DNA of 64,000 nucleotides from Archegozetes longisetosus (GCA_018873245.2 JAEMBT020000003.1:7149843-7213842); one strand, 5' to 3'. Shown: positions 25,047-38,700, counted from the first letter of the stretch. Notes: a model not told the origin generated them from the sequence alone. Numbers and translations: made by a program.

Positions 25047-26500
25047 CAACTAATGTTAAAGTTGAGTTCAGTTTATTAGATTGATTAGTTTAATTCAATC
25101 AATACTACCAACTGTAGGATTGATACAATCCTGAAAATTAAATAGATATTACTTAAGGAATAATCAACGAAAGAGTCATAAAGAATGGCACTCGTAATGT
25201 CATTACGATCATGATCGTAATGACAATGTTTTATTACTAATCATTATTACATATGAATGCAGTCTTTCAAATTGATTTCACTTTCAATCACATTTGAAAG
25301 CATTGCAAAGCATTGCAGTGGCAGAAGATTTGATAAAATATAGTTTTCATAACTCGGCTTCAACTCAACGTTGACTCATGAATAAGTGCAATCAACTCTA
25401 TTTTTTCTGAGGCTAATCAAACTTTTATCGTTTGAATGTTATACTCGCTCAAAACAAGAGTTATGAACTTTAATGCTGAATCGCTCAATTATCCCTTTTG
25501 TTCGTTGTTGTTGTTTGTAGATTATTCATAACCATATTTTTCAACCCTATTTACTTATCTTAAGCTTGATTTATGGCAATTATTGAAGTTAAAAATGTTG
25601 ATTACGCTAGTGTTAATGTAAGACGAGACGGAGAAAGGACAAACTCATGTTTACTTATTGGTAAATGATATGGTGCCAAAATTCTGATCATTTATGGTTC
25701 TTTTGGAACTCTTCGATTTGAAAATCTAGACTTTTTATATCAATTTTTAAACTCTTTTTATTATCTGCATGACTGGCTCGAAATTTTCAGAATCTCATTT
25801 AGATCTCTCACGTTTTTTATCGGTAAACGGAAAACAAAAAGTCGAAGAATAATATTTGACTTTGAAATTTGGGAAAAGGCTATGAAAGTGTTTAATCCTT
25901 GAAAGGATGATTAGAAAATTGAAATTTTGCCATAAAAGTTAACTTAATGAAGGTAAATGAATGAATAAATTAAAGTCAACAAACTTATAATTAATAAAAA
26001 AGAAAAGTTATAAAATCTATAATAGTTAATATGAAATTCATTAAAATTAATTAATTTCACTTGATTCAAGTAGCGTATTATCAAAGGTTAGTTCAATATG
26101 AAAAGTGATATTTTCATAATCACCAAATGATTGCCATTTGAACTGTTTATCAATAATTAAGAAATAAGCATATAACAAGTATAATTAAGATAACTGTTTA
26201 GAACCGAATCAGTGGATCAATACCAAGGCTCAATACTAAGACTCAATACTAAGACCTTGAGATAGTAATTAAGAAAAGTTGGTCATAAGTTGGTTATATT
26301 TGGAGAAAGATTGACATTCTGGGCATATTATAGATATGTTATACAAATATATGTAAACAGAGCGCATAACTCTCGCCTGATATAGATTAGAAATTGCATT
26401 ATTAACGAAGTAGTAATATGTATGCATAGAATAACATAGCTGTTTAACGCCTCTGCATTGCACGAAGCTTTGAAGCACATAATTGATAAACGTTATATTA
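25047..26500. other. Intergenic AT-rich DNA
   Basis: No gene supported. It contains the perfect palindrome at 25198-25225. Nothing else stands out. Confidence 0.5.
25198..25225. repeat. 28-bp perfect palindrome
   Basis: The sequence equals its own reverse complement over all 28 bases, centred on atcatgat with arms tgtcattacg / cgtaatgaca. A further cgtaatg just before it (25193-25199) makes three alternating copies of cgtaatg/cattacg. The arms contain ATTA homeodomain cores. It could be a dimer binding site or a tiny foldback sequence; function unknown. Confidence 0.9.
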
Positions 26501-27560
26501 ATGCCGATTTTTCGTGCCGAGAACCAAAGTCCTCTCTCAATAAGTTAACATTATTCCGCACAAAAGCATTGGTTTTGATCTTGCAGTTTTTTATGAGTTA
26601 GAAAATATGCTCGTTATGATGAGGCGTCGCTGGGCTTACGTGAATTGGATGTACTCTGAATCAAAATTAATCACAGTCCCCAGTGAGACATTAGTGAGCC
26701 TTACAATATCAAGTCATATATACACGTGCAGATTGTTTTTCTCTTCAAAAGCCAATTCAAACCTAAATCTCTGGAAAATGAAACAAATTTCTGTTAGGCC
26801 CGCATTCAGACGTGTAGTGCAGTTGTTTGCGCTTATAGAGTGATGTGGCCGAAGAATATGACATACTCGATATTTGTAAAAAAGGAACCCCAGAGTGTCC
26901 CGACCCCACCCTTTACATGCGTCGACCAACGTTTAAGGCTTTGGTCGACCAGCGTTTAGGGCTTTACAAAAGTCAAGTGCACATCGGACTACACGCGCCC
27001 TGTTTTTTGAGCATTATATTAACGGCCGACAAATACATGAAAACCGCTTCACAGCAAAAAGCAAATCTACTTCAAAACAATATCTGTATTATCGGATTGA
27101 GAATAAAAGACTATATAATGAAAAGGCAAGAGTGAAATAGAGATGAATAGTAAAGCAAAAGAAACATTTGATATGTGAGTTGAGCAAAACATGCGCAATA
27201 GTCTGATTGACGAAAAGATCTAAAAACGTTTGTCAATTGAGAATCTGTCAAATTAAAAGCTTACCATTGAAAGAAGGCTGACATGATATAGAAGTTGAAG
27301 AGACAGCCAATACTGTAAAGTGAAAATATTTTAGTTGACTAGCAGACTGATTAAATAATATTTGATTTAGTGATCGGATGAGATGTTCTCACTGTTGGAT
27401 GCAATGATAAACTAAATTGAAGATTGGTCTTCGTGATTGCTTGCGTTGATGATCGTGTTATTAGAGGCCATACTTGATGTGCCAGTTGTTGGCTGCAATG
27501 CTCGCTATAGTGATAACTGCTTTGCGCTGCTTTGCGTCAAACCAAATAACAGGTCCTAAC
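26500..27560. other. Mildly GC-richer intergenic block
   Basis: Short overlapping open frames on both strands (up to 96 codons) show no recognisable domain. A 23-bp tandem duplication sits at 26921-26966. Possibly old transposon-derived DNA, but I cannot assign a family. Confidence 0.35.
26921..26966. repeat. 23-bp tandem duplication
   Basis: Two adjacent copies beginning gtcgaccaacg and gtcgaccagcg (26921-26943, 26944-26966) differ at three positions. The GC-rich gtcgac core stands out from the AT-rich surroundings. Confidence 0.85.
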
Positions 27561-30500
27561 ATGAATAGAAGAGGTTCTGTAGGAAAATAATTAACATAAT
27601 TTGACTGATTTTGAAGCAATTGCACACAATAGAACTAGAAATTAAAGGAACACTTATAATAATATTATAGAGTACCACATATAATAATCTGTAGTTATGC
27701 TTAGTATTAGCCCTGAGTCTGTTATCCGTACACTTATGTTTTTGCTTTTATAAACGCACTCATGACTTACTTTAATCATGGTTATTATCCATATTGATAT
27801 CTATCTCTCTCTTTTCTATTATAACAATAGAATCACAATTTCATCTAATGCTACCTTAACTAAACAAATGCTTTTGACTCATTTTTTCAATCATTATTTA
27901 AAAACATGTAAACCATTATAGAGAAAACTTAACACATCATAATAAAAGCCTATTATATCCAATAACTTTCATCTAAATTTCACACATTGTTGAGCAAAAA
28001 TAATCAAAAAATGAAGATCTGATATTAATGAGTGTAACGTGAAAATAAATTAGCATAAACTGAACATGCTATGAATATTTTTGAAATTCTAGAAAACAAT
28101 CATTCTACTTTTTAGTATTTTACTATTCGAGTCATTTCATTTTTATTTTTAGAACAAATTGCAACCACTCGAAAGTTCAGCTCTAAGTATTTGAGAACTT
28201 AACATAATCGAGTAAGTTATTGAAAATCTACATATCATTCTATTTCTTCGTCAACTCAAAAGTCTATCATTTTTCCAAATTTCTCAAAACTTTGTCACTA
28301 TTCCTGTTTTTATTTGATCGAATTACGAGTAAACATGAAAAAATGTTTCCATTTGGCTAAACATTTGAATCAGAATTGAATTTGAGTAATAAAAAATGAT
28401 TGTCAGATGAAGGCTTGTGTATGAGTTAGGGGACTAATGCGAATAGTGAAACTCAATCTCGTAATTATGGGGCTTTCTCTATATTTTTGCGATAAGTTAA
28501 CTGACGAATGAGCAGGGGAAATCCTTATTATTTGAATATCATACGAGTAGATTACTTAAACAAAATTTATTGTTCTTGATCATAGTTTGAGAATTTGTTT
28601 TATCATTAGAGATAAGAATGCTCACGATTTTTTGTATTCACACAAATACTCGTTAGTAGTGAAAAGTATGATATACTGTTTTAAACAAATTCAATCATAA
28701 ATCGTAGATTAGAGTGACTCAAATCTTATTCAAACGATTATTTGAATGTAATTTTGAAAAATAATAAATTACTTAAGATAGAAAAGATTTGCGGGAGAGA
28801 AACATCAGACTAGTTTTGAAGTTTATTTGTAAGTTTGTTGTATTGATAGGCTGCACTTGTTTCTCAGACTCTATTGACAGAATACTACCTGTATTTAGTT
28901 ATTGTACGGTATCTTCTAGTGTAAGATGCGAACAAACTGATAAGATTTTCAAATAGTAAACATTGACGGACATTTCCGGTGGAACTCATTGATTTTAGCT
29001 TTTCTCTAAAACTCCTTTTTTAAGCTGTCTTAAAGTTTATGATTGAGCAGTAGTAGAGTTGCAATGCCATTGTTGTTGGTGTGAGAATGTAATAGGCTTT
29101 ATAGATCAATGGTCCAATATTTTGCTTTTATTTAACTGTTCAAATGAGTTTTGCAAATTTTCTATTAGGCCACAAGGCTTAGCGTTTTTTATCAATCAAC
29201 TCAAAACTTGGCCTATTTCTACTCTAAAAACAAACTAAAACTACTCTTTTTTAGCTGAGAACGAGTTATCAAATAATGAAAATTGTTTTTAGAGAAAATT
29301 TCTTTTTTAACTAATGTTTGACTGACAGAGACTGTAAGAAAGTTTTTTTTTAAAAACGTTGTCGTTGTTGTTATTTTTACATCGATGTGAACCTCAATTG
29401 AGGAAAATAAGAAAAAGTCACTTCGATTGAGAAGTTTAAAGATAAATACTCTAATATTATATAAATACAAGTTAGTAATTAAAACGTTAAGACTTAGTTC
29501 AAATACAGACATTAGACCTTCAAAACGAATGTCTGTAAGAAATTTGAAATTAATTATCACATTAACTTTATATTTAATGGTAATTTTATTAAAAACAAAA
29601 GTTTCCTTTACAACTAAAATGTCAGAACAAGTTGATTAATCGGTTTTCAAGTTCTTACTTTATTTTCAATGAACATATGTTCCGAAAAATTCTCAAGCCT
29701 TAGTTTGTCATGTTAAACTCATTGATTTGCATCAATTAAGATAAATGTTGAGCTAAGGTACAACATGATTTATGTATGCAACATTATACTCAATATATAC
29801 ATTGAAAGTATAAATATTTCTTTTTATATTTTTATAATACTTACCAACTCTTGTCAAAATTTCAAACTCAATATTCTAGATGATCTAAAAATAAGCGAAT
29901 ACTTTAGAAGTCGGCAAACAGCTACACAGAAAGATACTCGAATATAACTTTACTGCTCAATCCAAGATACACTGAACAGCACCCCATAGTAAGGTTCAAA
30001 TTTTTTATTTTATTCCAATTAATTAAAAACTCAAACAAGTAATTTTAATTTCAAAATATATATTGACTTTTTAATAATTGAACTTTATACAAACGTTTAT
30101 TACCTTCATGAGCTCCTGGAAAGAAATTTTGAAACTTGTTTCCACAAATCGAAATTCTGTTATATTGATCTTGTGAGTTTACGTAAGATACAAACTTCGA
30201 ATCAACTAAATTTTTCCATCATTTTACATTGTCTCAGAAGCACACTTTATTTTACTTTGAAAATATTTGTTTCGCTATTATTAGCTTTGAGGGTATTTTC
30301 AGCTTGAATTTGAATTTTTCTAATATTAATCATAAGAAAAGAGTTTGAAAGGTAGGTTTCATTAAGGGAATCATCCTATGACTTATTGAAAGTTCAATTA
30401 ATCTGCAAGTAAACTATCTTTCAAGATGATTTACGAAACTAAATATATAAGTTGTATTGATGACATTGTTTGGATAATGGAAGGTGTAGAAGTAGAAGAA

Positions 30501-32190
30501 ACGTTCATATTTACATTGGGGAGATGCATTGCACTCAGATTTTGATGAAGATACATCGATAATAATTAGTTAACCTAATTACTAAAATGATACAAAAAGA
30601 ACTAAATTGACTAAAGTATAAAAGTGGTAAAATATTTTAACGAGTGACCAAAGGTTTGAAGAGAAAAACTAGTTCTTCATGTAACTAAAAGTTGAATATT
30701 ATCTAGAATAACATGTTGAATGTATGAGGTATTGCTAATAAAATTAATGGACTATAACTTAAACCATTGAATTTTATCTATAACGATGTCATTTAATCAA
30801 ATTACTCTAATGGCTGTAATTTATTTTACAGACATTTTTAATCGGTTCAGTCTAAGAAGCTAGCGTTGATTGCCATTAAGCCATACAAAAGTAATTAACA
30901 GCTTATTTTTATAGTGAATAAAACTGATTTTCCTATAGTCTAATAAAGCTATCAGACTATTCACACGATAACTATTAATAAGCCTTCCAGAGATTGATTT
31001 TACTTAACTCCAGTAAATACGGAAAACTTCAGAGTCCGACCAATCTGATCAATATTAACTAAGGTTCTAATTAACCAAAAGTTGGTCGACAAACCTGCTC
31101 TAGTATTATAAATTGTTAAAATAAAACTTGATTCCAACCCTTCTAAACCTACCACAAATCAAACAACTTAGAAACAAATACTAAAATTAATTTGATTTTA
31201 AGTCAAATTAATTCAAATTAATGAAAATGGATTAAAGATTATGCAAATTGGAAGAGTTGATAGTTAAATTTGAAATGATTAGAAATATATAAATAAATAA
31301 ATCACAAAATGATAAAAGGCTTCTAAAAGAAGTTAGTATTAAATTGAAATGAGAAATTTGAAGCATGCATTCGAAGGTCATTATTAGGAGTTTAGTAATA
31401 AATTTGCATAGATTTATCCCAATGAAAAGCGTTTAAAGGTTGGGACGTTTATCTAGGTATCCATCTAGTTACCAGATTCTAGTATAAAGCTAAACGTACA
31501 AGTGTTTCTGAATTTTTCTTAGAGCTCTATTCCTGATAAAGACAAAGGCGTATTATTATTACTTCGTATTGCATTCCTTATAAGTTTGACAGTAATTAAT
31601 AAATCAGTGATAAGACATTTTGCAAAAATACTAAATATCTGCATTTTTTACTGCTTTCGTTTACCTAATATAACTACAAACGAATCCCTTTAGGTAATTA
31701 AGAGTATTTCCTTGGTTGTAGACAACAACACATTTTATACTCTTGTTGAAGCTTTATCTGAGTTTATTTCCTTTATTGCTTATTCATTAGCCTGTGAAAA
31801 TTTCATTGTAACCAAATATTGCTGCATTAAATAAGTTGCACTTCAAAGCTTGTAAGTGTGTTAGCACTGCGTTAATTGAGGAAAATTTCTATTTTATTCA
31901 CTCTTCATGTTTAATAAGAATGATTGACTACATTCCTCGTATAAGTCGGACTTGCCAAATGTTTTTTATACACTCTTATATCAAACATTTTTTATCTCAT
32001 CTAACCCTTAATCTTACTAATAAATCTTAAGTTCACTAATAAACCTGATCGAATCTATCAATTTTCCAGTTTGAACAACACTTTATAGGAACAGAAAACA
32101 GTTTTCAGTCCTTGCTCACAAGTATTTTATTGTTTTGCTAATATTTACTTATTTTGATTGATAATAGAGTAATGTCCATCTGAAAGAATA
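27561..32190. other. Intergenic AT-rich DNA
   Basis: No gene supported. The longest frame (29219-29560, minus, 113 codons) is Leu/Phe/Ser/Lys/Thr-rich with no motif and looks like chance. An inverted repeat with 11-bp arms (aattaatttga / tcaaattaatt) and a 7-base loop is at 31185-31213. Confidence 0.5.
31185..31213. repeat. Inverted repeat, 11-bp perfect arms
   Basis: aattaatttga and tcaaattaatt flank a 7-base loop. Each arm contains TAAT/ATTA cores, so the site presents mirrored homeodomain half-sites. It may equally be a by-product of AT-rich composition. Confidence 0.8.
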
Positions 32191-32264
32191 GTATGGACTA
32201 GTGATGAGGCGCGTGTCTCAGCGCATTAGGGGGTCAACTGGTGAGTGAGTGCTCGGTGTTCAAG

Positions 32265-32337
<73 letters not shown>

Positions 32338-32720
32338 TAGTATAAAAGTGTTTTACCCCTCATCCGATTTTGAGTGAGAATTGGATGTGTACTGATTGGC
32401 AATTGTAGCCGTTTTGACATCGTGTGCAAAAGGCATTGAGAAAGCATCTATTGTAGAGGTGGTCAAGACAAAAGGTTGAGGGGAAGGTGCGACTATGTCA
32501 ACGCGGCGCACACAAAAGCGTTGGCCGTAGTTGGCGTAAAATCCATGGTGCCATCCATGGCTCCATTTAGTCTGCAGCTCTGCCTACTCTATGCTGAACT
32601 GAACTTTGGGCGTACGGCTGAATCTTTCTCTCACATGGCTTACTCTCTGTACTGAATACTCAGTCACTCACTCACTCTCTTTTTTGCTTTATTTTGAGCC
32701 TCGAGCAAAGCTGTCCAACG
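32190..32720. promoter_or_regulatory. Candidate cis-regulatory block with GAGA tract and GCCAT sites
   Basis: A block less AT-rich than its neighbours, holding the long GA tract at 32268-32331. Within 230 bases follow facing GCCAT (32550-32554) and ATGGC (32557-32561), plus two CCATGG palindromes (32543-32548, 32555-32560). In Drosophila, GAGA and GCCAT (Pho) sites together mark Polycomb response elements, and Dll is a Polycomb target there. Position between Dll and Nedx fits, but the assignment is inference from short motifs. Confidence 0.25.
32268..32331. repeat. (GA)n microsatellite, about 31 repeats
   Basis: Uninterrupted GA dinucleotides within a GC-richer block about 3 kb beyond the Dll stop. 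Likely length-variable. GAGA tracts can bind GAGA factor in arthropods. Confidence 0.95.
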
Positions 32721-35301
32721 TATGAACAAAAGGCAACTCTGATCTATAGGCTTTCCAGCGCTCAGACTTTGCGCTCTGCTTTCTCTCTATTTCTCACATC
32801 ACTTCTTCCAGTTTTAGCTAATTCTAATCATAAAATTATTCATAAAGAAATGTTCGCATTGTTTATTCAAATGAAAAATTTCTGGTGAAAGTTTGAAAAA
32901 TACGCTCTTTGTAATAGAAAGACAAACGAAAGAATAGAAATAAAAGTATGAAACCAAGTATTAGGTATAGATTCAGATTCATCAAAACAGAGCCAAATAC
33001 TAGAAAGAGATGAGTAAAAGTGAATAAATGTGCAAAAATCATTACGCTTATTGTGTTAAAATGAATGTGTAGTCCAAATTCATAGACAGATATGTTCGAT
33101 AATACATATAAATTAAGGGCATGTAAAAAAGCGATTCAGCATGTTTTACACGCGTGTCATTCATTTAGACAATTACTTAATCTGCATATTTAAAATCATA
33201 TTCATTTGGTTGGCATTAGTGGCGATTTGATTGGGCAAGTAAAGGGACAAATGAGAGAGAATGGGAGAGAGAAGTGGAGAGAGAATGGGAGAGAATTAGA
33301 GAGTAATAATTTGGAGTTGGATAGAGTGTAATGTAGAGTATGATAGTTAGATAGAGTGTAAGCGGTCGCGTACGATCAAGCGTTGCGTATCGAGCACGAA
33401 AGTGTGATTCGTTTCACCGATTTCCACTAAATCACGGAAACACTAAATCCATTGTACCAGTTTGTGTACCCCTTACTTCTATCTCTATCTCTACTTATTT
33501 TGAATTACCTACTCTTGGAAAGTAATCCATATTTTGTGTTTAGGCTAAATCAAGATGGATACTTAGTTGAATACTTAGTTGGCCTAAATTGGCAAATAAA
33601 TTAAGCAATACTTTACTTTTTAGCCTAACAACAACGTGACAAGAATTAATCAAAGGCAGTTTGATATGAATGAATAAATTAATAGAGAGACCAATGATTA
33701 GACTTAGATGTATGCATCTATGAATGTATGATCGGTTGGATGAGGTCTATTGAAATGGGTTTAGAAACACTATATTCTAGGCTATATTTACTTTAGTATA
33801 TTTATAGCTAATAGTCGTGATCCCAGTCATGGCAGTCATGTTACAGCCGCTTAACTAAATCACTAATATTCCATGACTGCTAATTTTTATAGCTTACTAA
33901 TAATGGCCTACTCTTAGCGGAATCCAATCTCTTAACAATTATTTAATAGCGTTTCGTTTTTCACGTTTCTTTAGTCAACATCTGAAGAACGTTATCAATG
34001 GAGAACGGACTGGATTTTCTCTCATACTCAGGAATGTGTGCCTAATATTATTGATAAAATCCTTTCATCATAGAATCAGTCAAACAATAATCTATGATAA
34101 GAGCTATAACACAACTTTTGGTCATATAATGGAGAACACGAAATCATTGAATTATTATTATAAATTTCAGTTACAGGTCATAGCATTGAAAGTTACAATT
34201 GCAAATTATCTACAGAATAACAAATCGGTATCTAACAAATCGGTATCAGTTAGTCTGAAGTGCGATTTGCGCAGTCAAAAGCTTCAGTCCTACTCTTGGA
34301 TCAATTAACAGAAATGTTCAGATATTAATCGCAGAAATGTTAACTTATTAATATAGTAGAGTTAAATCAAATAGACTTTGGCTTTGGTTTCTAGCATTTG
34401 GTGAGTTTATTTTGAATTTGAAAAATATTGGCAACTATTGGCTGCTGTATTGGTTTCAATTTGATAATCAATGATAGTTAATGTGTTTGAAAGACTGTTC
34501 GAGATGGTTAAGGATATGAGACATGCGGGACATTAATCAAAATGAAAAACACGGTTAGGCTTATCAACAAGTTTTAAAATTAAGGGAATAACAGACAAAA
34601 TATAAGGCAATCAAATAATAATAATAATAAGAAATGAAACTATGATTAATTAACAAGTGAACGAACAGTCGCTTCATTTATGATATGATTTTTTGGTACA
34701 AGATGTCAATTTGTAATACAGTATTATTTCATTTATAATAATTATTATTATTGTTTCTAATTTGACAACCCCTTCAGTGACAACTTTCTCTGATGGCTGC
34801 TAACCACCATTGAGTTAATCGTAAAGTTACACTTTCACTCAAAATACAATCAAACTCACAGAAATACAGTCAAACGTTTAGGTGTCGCAGTAAAACAGTT
34901 AGAAAGTTGTTCAGTCTTTTGTACAGTTGATTCATACTGAATGGTTTTGCGCATTCCATCATTGAAAAAGTGGTGGGAACGGACAATAAAACAACATTTA
35001 GCAATAATGTATCGATATATTGTACACAACAATAGAAACATTAGTCCTACCGCACCGCAGGCCCGCTCTATATTCATAACTCATTTTCCAAGTCTTTCTC
35101 CAGAATAGGCTTCAGATTATCGTAAGTACATATTTAGATGCCATCCCATTCAGTCATTTGTTTGTCAATAAAGTCCACCAAAATCACTGGTCTTTTATCA
35201 TAAATAAACAAATGTTTATATATTATTATTCTAGCGCTTCAGTCAAGAGATTGTGTCACACGTCACATATCACACACAAAATCAAATATATTAGAATAAT
35301 A
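32721..35301. other. Dll 3' flank
   Basis: AT-rich DNA past the Dll stop that must include its 3' UTR. I see no canonical minus-strand AATAAA in the first few hundred bases, so the end of the transcript is not located. No other gene supported. Confidence 0.45.
33253..33304. repeat. Degenerate GAGAG-rich tract
   Basis: Imperfect array of gagagaga blocks separated by atggg, agtgg and similar, about 2 kb past the Dll stop. A second GA-rich site in the Dll-Nedx interval. Confidence 0.75.
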
Positions 35302-35760
35302 TTATGTCAACAGTTGTTGATTCATAGAAGGATCATGTCCGTGATGGTACCACGAGTATTGCGGAATATAACTATTACTCATGGCTGCGGCTTTCGCGGA
35401 TCCCATGTCCCACGCCGTGATCGGTGGACTCATAGCTGGCGGGCTCACTGCGGTCGCGATCGACGAGTTGCTGGCTGGAACTGATGCTCCGCCGGGACCC
35501 ACCGGCAGCAATGGTGGTGGTGGACCAACACTCGGTGGTGAATGAGTTTCTGGTGTTTCGGGAGGTGTTTGCGGTGTTGAGGCTGCTGTTGGCGGACCTA
35601 ATGATGTCCCCGTTGTCCCCGAAGAGTTCGGTCCTCCTTGACCTCCTTGAGAATTGCCACTCTGTTGGCCTCCCGGTGGAGGCGGTTGAGCACTGCCTGT
35701 TTGTTGAGCCTTCAACATTTTCTTGTATTTACTTCTTCTGTTTTGGAACCAGATTTTTAC
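35302..35760 (-). CDS. Dll: Dll coding exon 3
   Basis: Terminal 459-bp exon, 152 residues. It starts with homeodomain residue 45 ([14 protein letters not shown]) after acceptor acttctaaag|GTA. It continues through a Gln/Gly/Pro-rich linker and an Ala/Ser region to PQYSWYH and the end NQQLLT, TAA at 35304-35302. Distinctly GC-richer than its surroundings, which is why it stands out by eye. Confidence 0.95.
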   Translation of the reverse strand, partial: VKIWFQNRRSKYKKMLKAQQTGSAQPPPPGGQQSGNSQGGQGGPNSSGTTGTSLGPPTAASTPQTPPETPETHSPPSVGPPPPLLPVGPGGASVPASNSSIATAVSPPAMSPPITAWDMGSAKAAAMSNSYIPQYSWYHHGHDPSMNQQLLT

Positions 35761-38700
35761 CTTTAGAAGTAGATTCAAAACTAAACGTTAGATATTAATT
35801 GAATTGAAGTTAGTTTTGCGCTTCAGTTCAGCTACATTCTAAATCTGATGGAGTCTTTTAAATTTTGAGCTGACTATAGTTTAAATGAAAGTATAATATA
35901 GCTTAATGTTGACGACATAATTGATTAGTTATGCTGTAGATTGCAAAATTAAAGCTATCAGCAAAAATTTATTTGATCTAAAGTATGAAAGGGGTCGAAA
36001 CGTTGATAAAATAAGAGAGGTATAGTGATCGTAAAAGGATATCTAATTAGTTTTGAAAACTTGTTAACTAGTGATGAGTATGTTTGAATTATTTGAGCTA
36101 TCAAATCAATTTACTGTTATGATGTCTATGATAATTGTACAAAAAGGCATTAAATGCCGAAAGAAACTGAACTTTTAATAATCATGCTTTACTTTTGTCA
36201 ATTACTTAAAGTATATTTGATGTGTTTGTCTGTTTAATCTGATTAATCGTCATGTCTAACACATGTTCAATAGGGCAACATTGAAATTAATCGAATCCTT
36301 TCCTTAATTATAAAGCGTCTCATATTAATGATTAAACTAATACATAATAAGTGAGTATTAATTGTTTGATTAGAGAGTTTAGTGGTAGCACAACAATTAA
36401 ATAATAAACAGAATCGATTGGGTCAGTGCTATGCAGTGCTATCTGTAATACAACTAATATCACAGACAGCACTTTATAGCACTGATCTAAACAGTTCATA
36501 ATATGTTACTTATTAATGAATTTTATATGATAATAATTCATTGTTAAAGGCTTTAGCTCGCTTTAGCTCTCTTGGCATTTACCGAGCACAACATTATTTA
36601 TCTCTTTTTCATGTATTGGTAATTAGCAGAAGAAGATAAAAATCAAGGATTCCTATTTGTCAACAAATTGTCTTGACTGTTCTTATTCAAATGTCAACAG
36701 GGATAATGTCAACTAATTATTTTTCCACTATTTGTGTTGCAACTATGCTCTACATTGACCATGACGGTGGAGGATAAATTGGTAAAAAATCAGAAACATA
36801 TTCAACCAAAAGTGAAACCGGTATCAGACAGGATGGCCTTTAAAGCCTAAGTGTGTATAGATGTGTATAGATATACATACTATAGATATACATACTATAG
36901 ATATATATACTATAGATATATACACTATAGATATATATATACGCGATATTCTGATGCCAGAAACCAAGGAAAACATGCTCCGAAATGGGAGGAAACTTGA
37001 ATCTTATTTTTTTTACATCGGATAGTAATGATAATGACGACGATGGCGATGATGATGATGATGGCGTCTAAGAGAATAGAGCCCACGGCAATAACATTCA
37101 GTTTGCGTTGTATTATTTTGTGCTCATGAACAGCAGTTTGAGGACTGGTAGAGGCTCTTAATGTCTTATATGTCTTATATGTCTTATATATGTTATATGT
37201 CTTATAGTAGTTCTTAATGTACTTTACGACCTTCGTTCGAAAGCATATTTGAGTGACTGCCACTGCAGTAATACTTCACTCTAATCATGCATATCTATAC
37301 GATAATAAAACAGTGATATGTTCACAATAACACAGTGCCATTATTTAGTTGCAACTGCTTAATAGGACATAGCATTACTCTATATAATAGGACATAGCAT
37401 TACTCCATATAATAGGACATAGCATTACTCTATACGCTTTGCGAGCAATCAGGCTATTCAGACAACAGTCACCATCAATGACAACTTCCTTTTTTCTTGT
37501 GCTAAAAGTGTGGAAAATCCAGTCAACTATTATGAATGCGGTGGAAAAAAGAAAGTTTCTCAAGTAAATAATTCCTAGTAGTTGTTGAATTTAGCTTAAA
37601 TTCATAGCACTAAGTTGTTGGGTTAGCTGAAAAACTATATTCTCTCCTCCTTATCAGACTAGCAATATGATAAAAATAAATTCCATCAAGTTTTTCATTA
37701 AATAGCTTTCTTTATACTTTGTTTGGTAGAGACCTCAAGGACAGCAAATTTGATCTTGGATTTAACAATTAAATATTTTTCTTCTCGTTACCCATTCATA
37801 AGTGACACGCTAAACACATTAAAGGATAAAAACGTTTGAATGAAAGTATCTGAACATAAGTATCTGAATATGAGTATCTGAATATAAGTATCTGAATATA
37901 ACCGTTTGAATAATCCAATGGAAAATATTGCCATTATTCAATTCTGCTTACGTATCACATGCAAATAGGAATCACTGAGTCTCATATGAATATATTGTTT
38001 CATCCCTATGTTGTATCACTCTTTCTAGTAGTACCGATTCAGGGCGTTTACAAACCGAACAGATGACATTTCCCTTCCATTAGACCTGTGAATCCCTTTG
38101 TCTGACAACACCAGCACAACAGTGTTTCCATGCATTTGAATGAAACAAATTTGTCTGTAAATTGTGGCCAAAATGTCGCAGCTCTATATGTTGAGCATAG
38201 AAATTACACACGTTTGTGATCCTATCGGTTTCCAATAAAATTCTGAATACACTAAACTAAACAGCAAATGAAAATATGGATCGCCTCAGAAAAGATTCCA
38301 CACAACAAAACAGTGGGAAATCAAACATATTTTCCATATATTCACTGCTACTGTAGATGAAAGTAAAATAGAAGAGATCGGTGTAGTGAGTTGTATGCGT
38401 TTCGTATTTTAGCGATCATACAAACAAGTCAGGAGTAGAGCATGAAATGGCACTACTATTTGTAAGGTTATGATCAACACAAATGGCATGGAATCGAATC
38501 TTTCTGGTACTAGAACACTCTCTTTATGCTAATGTTTTCTAAAATGTTATATATATTTATTAAAGTGAGTTTATTCAAAATACTTTTGCGTGAGGATGAT
38601 ATGAATATGTAATTAGAGCACGACATTCAATGTAATTAAAGCAAAAAAGACCGAAGAAGAAAAAGCATAAGTTTATATTTCACTTCCATCAAATACATTC

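Noticed and set aside
29219..29560. 113-codon minus-strand open frame
   Set aside because: Longest frame outside the genes, but rich in Leu, Ser, Phe, Lys and Thr as expected from AT-rich DNA, with no motif and broken by an opposite-strand frame of similar quality.
35484..35798. Plus-strand 104-codon frame over Dll exon 3
   Set aside because: Antisense shadow of the GC-rich Dll C-terminal coding sequence.
36925..37263. 112-codon minus-strand frame with Lys-Thr-Tyr repeats
   Set aside because: Produced by the 9-bp minisatellite and GAT tract inside Dll intron 2.
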